NCBI RefSeq assembly: GCF_003860135.1
Contig: NZ_RQYN01000001.1
Span: forward strand, 101,482-165,481
From: Tannerella forsythia
GTDB taxonomy: Bacteria; Bacteroidota; Bacteroidia; Bacteroidales; Tannerellaceae
Direction of reading: 5' to 3'
Length of the DNA: 64,000 bases
Position numbers and translations under genes: made by a program. Numbering within the stretch: the first letter of the stretch is position 1; each line of letters opens with the position of its first letter. This document shows, piece after piece, positions 8,180-15,233 of the stretch. Below the pieces are notes generated by a model. The model had not been told where the DNA came from, ran no database searches, and saw only the letters and a list, made by a program, of their open reading frames with translations.

Positions 8180-9214
8180 TTATGATCGGTTACTTAATTT
8201 TTTTTGCCATTCCCAAGCGGATTTAAGCGTGTCGGCCAGTGTCTCTCGAGCTGTCCAGCCCAATGTTTCGTTGGCGTGTCTTGGGTCTGCCCACACTTTC
8301 TCGATGTCTCCTTCGCGACGTCCGGTAATCTTATGAGGTACCTTGACGCCTGTAGCTTCTTCGAATGTGCGGATCAGTTCGAGTACGGAAACCCCGCGCC
8401 CTGTGCCGAGATTGAATATTTCGAGCGGTTCGCTCAATGCATTGTTCAGCATCCGGTCAATGGCGATGACATGGGCCTTGGCCAAGTCTACCACGTTGAT
8501 GTAGTCCCGTATGCAGGAGCCATCCGGCGTGTCGTAGTCATTGCCGAAGACACTCAACTCCTTGCGGATACCCGCTGCGGTCTGCGTCAGGAAAGGAACG
8601 AGGTTCTGCGGAATGCCGATGGGTAATTCGCCGATTTCGGCCGAAGGATGTGCGCCGATCGGGTTGAAATAACGCAACAGGATGCTTTTGAAGGGGGCTC
8701 CGGCATGAATCGTATCTCGTATGATTTCTTCGTTGATCTGTTTCGTGTTGCCGTAAGGTGAACAAGCCGGTTGGATGGGGGCTTCTTCGGTGACCGGCAG
8801 ATGGCCGGCATCCGGCTGTCCGTAGACTGTGCACGACGAAGAGAAGACAAGCCCTTTGATGCCGTGCTTGGGCATCAGTTCGAGCAGGTTGATCAATGAA
8901 ACGAGGTTGTTGCGATAATATTTCAACGGCTCCTGTACGGATTCGCCTACCGCCTTGCTGGCTGCAAAGTGGATGATTCCCTCGATGCCCGGATGGTCGG
9001 TCATCACCCGGTCTAATGCTTCCTTGTCGTTACAGTCGATCGCTTCGAAAGCAGGTCGCTGTCCTGTAATTTTTTCAATACCATCGAGTACACCGATCTC
9101 CGAATTTGATAAATTGTCGATGCTGATCGCCTCATAGCCTGCGTTTTGCAGCTCCACGGTCGTATGTGAACCGATGTATCCGGTTCCGCCTGTCACTAAT
9201 ATTTTCTTCGTCAT
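8180..9214 (-). CDS. galE: UDP-glucose 4-epimerase
   Basis: 344 residues of the extended SDR family; interconverts UDP-glucose and UDP-galactose with bound NAD. Shows the nucleotide-binding GGTGYIGSHT (9-18), the SSSCTVYG region (125-132) and the catalytic YxxxK (Tyr154-Lys158). Full family length. A TAnnTTTG box lies 23 nt upstream. It feeds nucleotide sugars into glycan synthesis, consistent with the glycosyltransferases further along the window. Confidence 0.96.
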   Translation of the reverse strand: MTKKILVTGGTGYIGSHTTVELQNAGYEAISIDNLSNSEIGVLDGIEKITGQRPAFEAIDCNDKEALDRVMTDHPGIEGIIHFAASKAVGESVQEPLKYYRNNLVSLINLLELMPKHGIKGLVFSSSCTVYGQPDAGHLPVTEEAPIQPACSPYGNTKQINEEIIRDTIHAGAPFKSILLRYFNPIGAHPSAEIGELPIGIPQNLVPFLTQTAAGIRKELSVFGNDYDTPDGSCIRDYINVVDLAKAHVIAIDRMLNNALSEPLEIFNLGTGRGVSVLELIRTFEEATGVKVPHKITGRREGDIEKVWADPRHANETLGWTARETLADTLKSAWEWQKKLSNRS

Positions 9215-9236
9215 AAAAGTTTGAGTTTTATATCGC

Positions 9237-9244
9237 CAAAGGTA
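9237..9244 (-). promoter_or_regulatory. -7 box for galE
   Basis: TACCTTTG on the minus strand, 23 nt before the galE start codon. Confidence 0.5.
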
Positions 9245-9289
9245 TGTAATTTATTTCGTTCCGTCATGTTTTTCTTTTGAACAAGGCTC

Positions 9290-9329
9290 CTAAAAAAAGA
9301 AAATCACAACAAAGCGAACTTTGCTGTGA
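9290..9329 (-). terminator. Terminator of the tRNA-rpmB-rpmG-DUF4295 transcript
   Basis: On the minus strand an 11-bp stem (TCACAGCAAAG / CTTTGTTGTGA) closed by a TTCG tetraloop, then a T-rich tract of more than ten bases. It lies about 60 nt after the DUF4295 stop codon. Confidence 0.85.
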
Positions 9330-9386
9330 CTTATACCCATTGTTATTGATTATCCAATCAATCTAACAGTAATTATTGAAGTGTTG

Positions 9387-9542
9387 TTACTTCTTAAAAT
9401 AATCTTTTACCGAGTCATTCGGGATCATTTCTTCTTGGAAGATGTATGCTCCCGTTTTGGGCGATTTTACCATCTTAATCACTTTGGAATAAGTACGTCC
9501 GCCTTCTCCTGACTTAAAGGTTGCCACCGTTTTTTTTGCCAT
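9387..9542 (-). CDS. DUF4295 small protein
   Basis: A 51-residue basic protein starting MAKKTVATFKSGEGGRTYSKVIKM and ending DSVKDYFKK. This short family is found in Bacteroidetes directly after rpmG, as here (21 nt gap), and is probably ribosome-associated. That role is inferred from the conserved neighbourhood only. Confidence 0.88.
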   Translation of the reverse strand: MAKKTVATFKSGEGGRTYSKVIKMVKSPKTGAYIFQEEMIPNDSVKDYFKK

Positions 9543-9563
9543 GGTTCAAATCTCCTATAATAA

Positions 9564-9752
9564 TTATTTAATTTCCTTATGTAAGGTCATCTTCTTTAAA
9601 ATCGGGTTATATTTCTTTAACTCCAACCGCTGTGTCGTATTTTTACGGTTCTTTGTTGTGATATAACGCGACATTCCGGGAAGACCGCTTTCTTTATGTT
9701 CCGTACATTCGAGAATGACCTGCACTCTGTTTCCTTTTACTTTTTTTGCCAT
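9564..9752 (-). CDS. rpmG: 50S ribosomal protein L33
   Basis: 62 residues with the L33 core ([43 protein letters not shown]). Only one Cys is present, so this is the zinc-free form without the CxxC pairs. It lies 24 nt after rpmB in a tRNA/ribosomal-protein operon. Confidence 0.96.
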   Translation of the reverse strand: MAKKVKGNRVQVILECTEHKESGLPGMSRYITTKNRKNTTQRLELKKYNPILKKMTLHKEIK

Positions 9753-9776
9753 TGTTCGTTTCCTCCTCTATCTACG

Positions 9777-10016
9777 TTATGCACCTAAATATCCCTTATC
9801 TGCAGCTTTCTTGATGGCTGCATCCAAACCGATCTTATTGATCAGACGCAAGCCGGCAGCCGATATGCTCAGACGGATCCAGCAATCTTGTTCTACCCAA
9901 TAGAACTTCTTGGTAAACAAGTTCACATTAAACTTGCGCTTCGTCCGTACATTCGAATGTGCGACATTGTTCCCCGACATCGCTTTCTTTCCGGTAATTT
10001 GACAAATCTTAGACAT
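9777..10016 (-). CDS. rpmB: 50S ribosomal protein L28
   Basis: 79 residues with the L28 N-terminus [33 protein letters not shown] and the expected length. It follows two tRNA-Leu genes by about 100 nt with no visible promoter or terminator between them, suggesting a common transcript. Confidence 0.96.
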   Translation of the reverse strand: MSKICQITGKKAMSGNNVAHSNVRTKRKFNVNLFTKKFYWVEQDCWIRLSISAAGLRLINKIGLDAAIKKAADKGYLGA

Positions 10017-10116
10017 TGCTTTATTTTTTTCTTTTTGTTTTATCCATCAAAGGACGCTAAGAGCTACACTTTTCCTCTTGTAATGGAGGGAAAAACTCTA
10101 TGCGTCTTTTTCTACG

Positions 10117-10200
10117 TACGCAGGATGAGATTTGAACTCACACACCGTTGCCGGCACTACCCCCTCAAAGTAGCGTGTCTACCAATTCCACCACCTGCGC
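10117..10200 (-). tRNA. tRNA-Leu(GAG)
   Basis: 84 nt. Acceptor GCGCAGG pairs with CCTGCGT (a G-U at 1:72). Anticodon stem CTACT / GGTAG with loop TTGAGGG gives anticodon GAG. A long class II variable arm and the T-loop TTCAAAT are present. CCA is not encoded. Confidence 0.95.
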
Positions 10201-10212
10201 ATATTGAAGGGG

Positions 10213-10294
10213 TGCCCAGAACAGGACTCGAACCTGCATGCCTCTCGACACACGCACCTGAAACGTGCGCGTCTACCAATTCCGCCACCTGGGC
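10213..10294 (-). tRNA. tRNA-Leu(CAG)
   Basis: 82 nt. Acceptor GCCCAGG with TCTGGGC. Anticodon stem CACGT / GCGTG with loop TTCAGGT gives anticodon CAG. Long variable arm and T-loop TTCGAGT. It is 12 nt upstream of tRNA-Leu(GAG) in the same transcript. CCA is not fully encoded. Confidence 0.95.
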
Positions 10295-10413
10295 TTACTT
10301 CAATTTTTCTTCAAGGCGATCGCTTCTCGCTCTTCGTTCATCTTTTATTAAGGAAAGTTCTCGTATCTTGGCTTTACAGCAACAAAAAAGGGAGAAGCCT
10401 CCTTTATATAAAG

Positions 10414-10486
10414 AGCGGAAGACGGAACTCGAATCCGCGACCCCAACCTTGGCAAGGTTGTGCTCTACCAACTGAGCTACTTCCGC
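10414..10486 (-). tRNA. tRNA-Gly(GCC), locus 1
   Basis: 73 nt. Acceptor GCGGAAG / CTTCCGC with discriminator T, D-loop AGTTGGTA, anticodon stem CAACC / GGTTG with loop TTGCCAA (anticodon GCC), T-arm loop TTCGAGT. The gene is intact and lies directly downstream of three 5'-half copies of itself. Confidence 0.96.
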
Positions 10487-10561
10487 ATTGCTTTTTTTTT
10501 GCTTTTGCAGTCTGCCGGTTTTGCTTTTACCTTGCCAAGGTTGGATGTTTTATCTTCTTGG

Positions 10562-10597
10562 GGCAAGGTTGTGCTCTACCAACTGAGCTACTTCCGC
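10562..10597 (-). pseudogene. tRNA-Gly(GCC) 5' half, copy 1
   Basis: 36 nt identical to positions 1-36 of the neighbouring tRNA-Gly: acceptor 5' strand, D-arm and anticodon arm up to GCC. The copy nearest the intact gene. Confidence 0.9.
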
Positions 10598-10670
10598 ATT
10601 GCTTTTTTTGCTTTTGCAGTCTGCCAGTTTTGCTTTTACCTTGCCAAGGTTGGATATTTTATCTTCTTGG

Positions 10671-10706
10671 GGCAAGGTTGTGCTCTACCAACTGAGCTAC
10701 TTCCGC
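10671..10706 (-). pseudogene. tRNA-Gly(GCC) 5' half, copy 2
   Basis: 36 nt, identical to copy 1 and to the 5' half of the intact gene. Its 3' junction is CCAAGAAG, as in copy 1. Confidence 0.9.
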
Positions 10707-10780
10707 ATTGCTTTTTTTTGCTTTTGCAGTCTGCTGGTTTTGCTTTTACCTTGCCAAGGTTGTAACCTATTATCTTTTGG

Positions 10781-10816
10781 GGCAAGGTTGTGCTCTACCA
10801 ACTGAGCTACTTCCGC
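10781..10816 (-). pseudogene. tRNA-Gly(GCC) 5' half, copy 3 (promoter-proximal)
   Basis: 36 nt identical to the intact 5' half. The following stretch differs from copies 1 and 2 (CCAAAAGATAATAGGTTA) and resembles the equivalent stretch at the second tRNA-Gly locus. A small hairpin (CGCTAA / TTAGCG, 10823-10846) lies just upstream. Confidence 0.9.
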
Positions 10817-10850
10817 ATTATTCGCTAAGTATTTTTATGATTAGCGGGTG

Positions 10851-10880
10851 CAAAGATAGAGTCTTTTTTTGATATCGCAA
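10851..10880 (-). promoter_or_regulatory. Promoter of the tRNA-Gly half-array and ribosomal protein operon
   Basis: TATCTTTG at 10851-10858 with a TTG -33 element at 10878-10880, 19 nt apart, on the minus strand. The first tRNA half starts 35 nt downstream, so the halves would be the first transcribed elements. Confidence 0.75.
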
Positions 10881-10932
10881 GCGTTCTGTCATTATTTTTT
10901 TTGAAATACGTGCGGGAATAATGGCAGAACGC
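10881..10932. repeat. 15-bp inverted repeat between the tRNA promoter and the SGNH gene
   Basis: Arms at 10881-10895 and 10918-10932 (GCGTTCTGTCATTAT against its complement, one mismatch) around a 22-nt T-rich loop. It abuts the -33 element of the tRNA promoter and lies just past the SGNH stop codon. It may terminate SGNH transcription, although no clear T-run follows on that strand. Confidence 0.6.
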
Positions 10933-10958
10933 CGCTTATCAAACGCTTTTGTAGCCGA

Positions 10959-11729
10959 TTATTTTTTTAAACCGGTTGCTTCCAGCCACACATCGGCCAT
11001 CAGTTGACGACCCGGTAAGTCCGGGTGTACACCATCAGCAGACCAGTAACGGGCGGGAGCTAACTTCATCGCTGCATCGAAGGCAGACTGATAGGGCACA
11101 AAGACTGCTCCGAATTCATTGGCCAATTTTTTTAGTGACTTCCGATACGCGTCGAACATGGGGAACCATTTCGGTTCGTCGATCGCCGATCCGCCACGAA
11201 GAGCAAAAGGTTCGCCCAGAATAAGTTGGGTGTGGGGTAGTTTCTCCTTCGTATAATTCAGCAGATCGCGTAGGTCGTTTTCATACGTTTCTGCCGTTCC
11301 CTTGTATCCACTCGAAAGCGTATGCCAGAAATCGTTCACGCCAATCAGGATGCTCAGGATATCGGGCATAAACGTCAGGGTGTCGATTTCCCAACGGCTA
11401 CGTAACTGGTAGACTTTATTTCCACTGATGCCGCGATTGTATATTTTGACTTGCTTGTCGGCATACGTCTTGAGCAGTTGTGTCGCCGCCAACAGCGGAT
11501 AACCGGAGCCTATCATATCGAACGTGTTGCAATCGACGGCTTCCCGATTTCGTCCACAGTCGGTGATTGAATCGCCTTGAAAAAGAATCACGGCATTGTT
11601 CTTGATCGTGATCTTGGGAGCCGAAACGCCATTTTGTTCGTTGACTACGGCCTTGGCCAATTCAGGGAGAGACAACATTCCTAATCCGGCCAATGTTGTG
11701 TTTTTCAAAAAATCTCGTCTTGTCTTCAT
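10959..11729 (-). CDS. SGNH/GDSL-family hydrolase with Tat-type signal
   Basis: 256 residues from the chosen start. The N-terminus MKTRRDFLKNTTLAGLGMLSLPELAKA has a twin-arginine signal (TRRDFLK). SGNH blocks are visible: GDSITDCG (Ser54), NRGISGN (Gly100 and Asn104), GVNDFW (Asn132) and DGVHPDLPG (Asp232/His235). This is an esterase or acetylesterase fold, possibly acting on polysaccharide ester groups. An in-frame ATG at 11795 would bury the signal. Third gene after punA and a deacylase, gap 77 nt. Confidence 0.9.
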   Translation of the reverse strand: MKTRRDFLKNTTLAGLGMLSLPELAKAVVNEQNGVSAPKITIKNNAVILFQGDSITDCGRNREAVDCNTFDMIGSGYPLLAATQLLKTYADKQVKIYNRGISGNKVYQLRSRWEIDTLTFMPDILSILIGVNDFWHTLSSGYKGTAETYENDLRDLLNYTKEKLPHTQLILGEPFALRGGSAIDEPKWFPMFDAYRKSLKKLANEFGAVFVPYQSAFDAAMKLAPARYWSADGVHPDLPGRQLMADVWLEATGLKK

Positions 11730-11806
11730 CGTATTTGTTATATCCTTATTTGGTTTGTAATTCGCACTTTTCACTTTTCGCTCTTCGTTTTTCACTCTAC
11801 GTTTTC

Positions 11807-12304
11807 TTATAAATCATACAAATCAATCCATTCGTACGTATTCTGCGTGTGATCCATGAAGCGCACGAAATCGTTGTTCGAAATGATGAGCGAAGCTGTA
11901 TTAATACACGGATGGAAACTCAGTCGCGAAGCTTTCTGCAAGTTGCGGTCGAGAAAAACGTGCACATGGTGCGTTTCGTCGTGTATCAGTCCGAAAGGAG
12001 TTACCGAACCGGGAGTGACGCCAAGATACTTTATCATCCGTTTTTCGGAAGCAAATGTAAGTTTACCTTGTCCAAGCCGTTTTTCGATGGCATGTATATC
12101 CATCGAGCAATCACAATCGAGAATCACCAAGTAATGGCGATTCCCCTTATGATTACGGAAAAACAAATTTTTGCAGTGCTTCGCATCGTGTCCCGCCCAA
12201 TATTGTTTGGCGATCTCGATCGTCGGCGCAGGCGGATGCTCAAGATATTCGAACTTGATATCAAGTTCTTCCAGCAGCGCGTAAAGACGCGGGTCTCCGT
12301 TCAT
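11807..12304 (-). CDS. YbaK/ProX-type aminoacyl-tRNA deacylase
   Basis: About 165 residues of the YbaK/prolyl-tRNA-editing fold: LDIKFEYLEHPPAPTIEIA at the start, HCKNLFFRNHKGNRHYLVILDCD in the middle and GVTPGSVTPFGLIHD later. The motifs match the ProXp/PrdX group that hydrolyses mischarged prolyl-tRNA in trans. A start at 12313 is also in frame. It lies close behind punA, so an operon is likely. Confidence 0.9.
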   Translation of the reverse strand: MNGDPRLYALLEELDIKFEYLEHPPAPTIEIAKQYWAGHDAKHCKNLFFRNHKGNRHYLVILDCDCSMDIHAIEKRLGQGKLTFASEKRMIKYLGVTPGSVTPFGLIHDETHHVHVFLDRNLQKASRLSFHPCINTASLIISNNDFVRFMDHTQNTYEWIDLYDL

Positions 12305-12324
12305 CGTTGGCAAAAGATGAGGCG

Positions 12325-13137
12325 TTAGATTCGTTTGATCAATTCGGAGAAAAGCAGGGTCATGACATCGGTGGCACGGTTGGCGGCTTTCACGACTTCG
12401 TCACCGTCGTTCACGAAATCGTCCGCGAAATGGTAGCCTTCGTTCGTGATGACCGACATACCAAAGACACGCAGTCCCGCATGACGGGCAACGATCACTT
12501 CCGGTACCGTACTCATGCCGATGGCGTCGCCGCCCACTTTGCCGTAGAACGCATATTCAGCCGGTGTCTCATACGAAGGGCCGGTAAGGCCGACATATAC
12601 GCCTTTCTTGAGCGGAATATGATGTTCTTCGGCAATCGCTTCGACGTGCTTGATCAATTCACGGTCGTAGGCGCGTGTCATATCGGGGAAGCGTGTCCCG
12701 AAGGCTTCGTTGTTCGGGCCGATCAACGGGTTCGGCAACATATTGATATGGTCGCGGATGATCATCAGATCGCCTACATGAAACGTATGATTGATGCCAC
12801 CGGCGGCATTCGAAACGAGCAGGTTTTTGACACCGAGCAGCTTCATTACACGTACGGGAAAGGTGACTTGCTGCATGGTGTATCCTTCGTAATAATGAAA
12901 ACGTCCCTGCATGGCCATCACCTGCCGTCCACCGAGTGTTCCGAAAATCAGATTCCCTTTGTGTCCCGTGGCTGTGGAATTCATGAAGTGAGGGATTTCG
13001 GTATATGGGATAACCGTCGCTTCTTCAATTCTGTCGGCCAGTGCTCCCAATCCGCTACCGAGAATAATCGCTGTCTCCGGTTGTTTTTCGATTTTTGAAG
13101 CCAGATAATCCGCGGCTTCCTGATACGTTGTTTTCAT
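12325..13137 (-). CDS. punA: Purine nucleoside phosphorylase
   Basis: 270 residues. Cleaves inosine and guanosine with phosphate (purine salvage). Class I PNP motifs: [13 protein letters not shown] near the start, [26 protein letters not shown], and [10 protein letters not shown]; the C-terminal segment carries the NEGYHFADD loop. The start at 13137 is preferred to 13188, because the latter would add a Cys/Phe-rich extension. A TACTTTTG box lies 26 nt upstream. Confidence 0.95.
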   Translation of the reverse strand: MKTTYQEAADYLASKIEKQPETAIILGSGLGALADRIEEATVIPYTEIPHFMNSTATGHKGNLIFGTLGGRQVMAMQGRFHYYEGYTMQQVTFPVRVMKLLGVKNLLVSNAAGGINHTFHVGDLMIIRDHINMLPNPLIGPNNEAFGTRFPDMTRAYDRELIKHVEAIAEEHHIPLKKGVYVGLTGPSYETPAEYAFYGKVGGDAIGMSTVPEVIVARHAGLRVFGMSVITNEGYHFADDFVNDGDEVVKAANRATDVMTLLFSELIKRI

Positions 13138-13162
13138 ATTACTTTCCTTGAAGTTTAAGTTG

Positions 13163-13170
13163 CAAAAGTA
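13163..13170 (-). promoter_or_regulatory. -7 box for the punA operon
   Basis: TACTTTTG on the minus strand, 26 nt before the chosen punA start. It supports that start over the one at 13188, which would lie upstream of the box. Confidence 0.5.
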
Positions 13171-13234
13171 ACAAAAAATCATCTTCATTCCAAAATATGT
13201 TTTTCACCTGTAGATGTTGATTCGCTTTTTATTG

Positions 13235-13242
13235 TATCTTTG
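13235..13242 (+). promoter_or_regulatory. -7 box of the glycan cassette, with a ~250-nt leader
   Basis: TATCTTTG on the plus strand. The first gene starts only at 13497, so the leader would be about 250 nt. The leader is AT-rich and I see no ORF or clear structured RNA in it. Confidence 0.45.
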
Positions 13243-13496
13243 CCCCCTCTGTTTGTAAGAATTAAATTTATGATGAAATAAGTAAATGTTTAATTAAGAT
13301 ATATTGAAGAGCGTTTTAACTGTATTCTTTAATCTCGTGATAAGTTTAAATTAAAGAGAGTGTGAGGGAAGAAGTATGAAAATATCCACTCTATTCTATT
13401 GTAGGGATTGGTGTTTCTTCATTTGCTTTTTCTAGGGAGCTTAGGAGAGCGAGAAAGGTTGAGACTATTTTATGTTGTAGTGTATAAGGTTGTAAT

Positions 13497-14228
13497 ATGT
13501 TATTTAGTTATGCTGTCATTATCCCCATGGCGAACGAAGAGAACGATTTTGAGTCATTCGTTTCGATTTTAAAGGATGAATTAGATCGTATAGGCACGGG
13601 GGCAGTTTATTTTATCGTAGATAAAGTCTCTAAAGATAGGACATTGGAACTGTGTAGAAACTTATCTAAAACAGACAATCGATTTAATACAATTTGGGCT
13701 CCAGAGAACCGTAATGTTGTCGATGCTTATATCCGCGGCTATCGTGAAGCATATACGGATGGTTTTGAATATATCATTGAGATGGATGGTGGTCTGTCGC
13801 ATGATCCACGTGCACTCCCGATGTTTCTGCGAGTATTAAACGAAGGTAATGAGTGTGCATTCGGGAGTCGTTTTATCAATGGAGGGTCAATTTGTGAGTC
13901 GAATTGGAAACGTACTTTTCTTTCACGTTCTGGAACGATATTAGTGAACTTTTTGCTGGGAACCAAATTAAAAGATATGACTTCTGGTTATCAGGGTTTT
14001 CACCGGAGAATCGTACAATGCTTCATAAATTATCCGCTTCTGTCAAAGGCTCATTTTTACCAAACCGAGATTCGTTATTTGCTGCGCAAAACACGCTATG
14101 CTGAGGTGCCGATTCATTATCGAGCCCCTTCTCCTCGTGTATCGCAGAAAGCTATACGTAATTCCTTTGCTGTATTATTTTATTACTTTTTTAAACGTTT
14201 AAAATTTCAGGCCATTAATATAAAATAG
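13497..14228 (+). CDS. GT2 family glycosyltransferase (dolichol-phosphate mannosyltransferase-like)
   Basis: 243 residues of a GT-A fold: VIIPMANEENDFESFV at the N-terminus, then FIVDKVSKDRTLEL, then EMDGGLSHDPRALPMF, where DPM1 enzymes have MDADLSHHP. The first DxD residue and the LSHDP part remain, but the second acidic position is Gly. Later, GSRFINGG and LKDMTSGYQGFHR match the family. No membrane segments. Start of a three-gene AT-rich cassette, 2 nt before the next gene. It probably adds a sugar in surface glycan synthesis. Confidence 0.85.
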   Translation: MLFSYAVIIPMANEENDFESFVSILKDELDRIGTGAVYFIVDKVSKDRTLELCRNLSKTDNRFNTIWAPENRNVVDAYIRGYREAYTDGFEYIIEMDGGLSHDPRALPMFLRVLNEGNECAFGSRFINGGSICESNWKRTFLSRSGTILVNFLLGTKLKDMTSGYQGFHRRIVQCFINYPLLSKAHFYQTEIRYLLRKTRYAEVPIHYRAPSPRVSQKAIRNSFAVLFYYFFKRLKFQAINIK

Positions 14229-14230
14229 CA

Positions 14231-15226
14231 ATGAAAAGTACAACTTTAATTATTACCTCTATTGCTTCAGACAAGCATCCGGTACTCAACCGCTTTGCAG
14301 CAGAAGCGGCTTTGCATGATGTTCGCTTTTTGGTGATCGGTGATAAAAAAAGTCCCAGTTTCCATCTTGATGGATGTGACTTTTTTTCCGTTGAGAGGCA
14401 AAGTGCGATGCCATATAAATTAGCTGGATTGTTACCGTTTGGGCATTATGCACGCAAAAATCTTGGTTATATTGAAGCGGCACATAGCGGTGCAGAAATT
14501 ATTATTGAGACGGATGATGACAACTACCCGGAAACATGTTTCTGGAACAAGCGAAATAGGGAAGTTTCTGCTTATCTTCTTGAAGAAAAAGAGTGGGTAA
14601 ATATTTATGGATATTATACCCAAAGCAATGTATGGCCTCGCGGCTTTTCTCTTGAACATATTCAAAGCGAACTTCCCGAGTTGGGAGTATTGCATAAAAT
14701 ATCGACACCTATACAGCAAGGTTTGGCAGATCTCAATCCCGATGTCGATGCTATTTATCGGTTAACACAGCCATTGCCTGTTCGTTTTGAGAAGGAGCCG
14801 AAGCGTATCGCATTAGGATATGGAAGTGTCTGTCCGTTTAACAGCCAAAATACTACATGGTTTCGCGAAGCGTTCCCTCTCATGTATCTTCCTTCGTTTT
14901 GTAGTTTTAGGATGACTGATATTTGGCGCTCATTTGTTGCACAGCGAATTGCATGGACGTGTGGCTGGAATATTCTATTTCACGAAGCAACCGTTTGGCA
15001 AGAACGAAATGAACATGCCATCATCAAAGATTTTAAGGATGAGATATCCGGATATTGTAATAATGGTGAAATTATGGATAGACTGATGCAGTTGGACCTG
15101 AAAGAAGGCGTAGAGGCAATACCCGAAAATTTAATACGTTGTTATCGTACATTCATCGAAATGTCACTGATCGAAGAAAAAGAATTGGCCCTTCTTGAGG
15201 CATGGATTACAGACATAAATAGTTGA
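14231..15226 (+). CDS. STELLO-type glycosyltransferase family protein
   Basis: 331 residues. The N-terminus TTLIITSIASDKHPVLNRFA, the DKKSP loop and the acidic cluster IIIETDDDNYPE (a DxD-type nucleotide-sugar/metal site) match the STELLO/DUF288 group. The cassette position (2 nt after a GT2, 7 nt before a polytopic membrane protein) fits surface polysaccharide synthesis. The acceptor and donor are not known. Cytosolic by lack of signal. Confidence 0.8.
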   Translation: MKSTTLIITSIASDKHPVLNRFAAEAALHDVRFLVIGDKKSPSFHLDGCDFFSVERQSAMPYKLAGLLPFGHYARKNLGYIEAAHSGAEIIIETDDDNYPETCFWNKRNREVSAYLLEEKEWVNIYGYYTQSNVWPRGFSLEHIQSELPELGVLHKISTPIQQGLADLNPDVDAIYRLTQPLPVRFEKEPKRIALGYGSVCPFNSQNTTWFREAFPLMYLPSFCSFRMTDIWRSFVAQRIAWTCGWNILFHEATVWQERNEHAIIKDFKDEISGYCNNGEIMDRLMQLDLKEGVEAIPENLIRCYRTFIEMSLIEEKELALLEAWITDINS

Positions 15227-15233
15227 TTTTCTT

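Larger units (their letters stand above)
10487..10816 (-). repeat. Three ~110-bp tandem units, each carrying a tRNA-Gly 5' half
   Basis: Read on the minus strand from the promoter, three units of 109-111 bp precede the intact tRNA-Gly. Each begins with tRNA-Gly nucleotides 1-36, ending exactly at the last anticodon base, then a ~22-nt variable stretch, a copy of the self-complementary anticodon arm with centre GGC (CAACCTTGGCAAGG), and an A-rich tail with GGCAGACTGC or close variants. No T-arm or 3' acceptor strand is present. The 5'-half ACCTTGCC can pair with GGCAAGGT downstream in the same unit. Confidence 0.9.

Noticed and set aside
10204..10805. Open frames with repeating LPTELLPHCFF-type peptides
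   Set aside because: They are translations of tRNA genes and the tRNA-Gly half-repeat units, not genes.
10487..10816. The half-units as intact tRNA genes with introns
   Set aside because: No T-arm or 3' acceptor strand is found downstream of any half, so a full tRNA cannot be spliced together.
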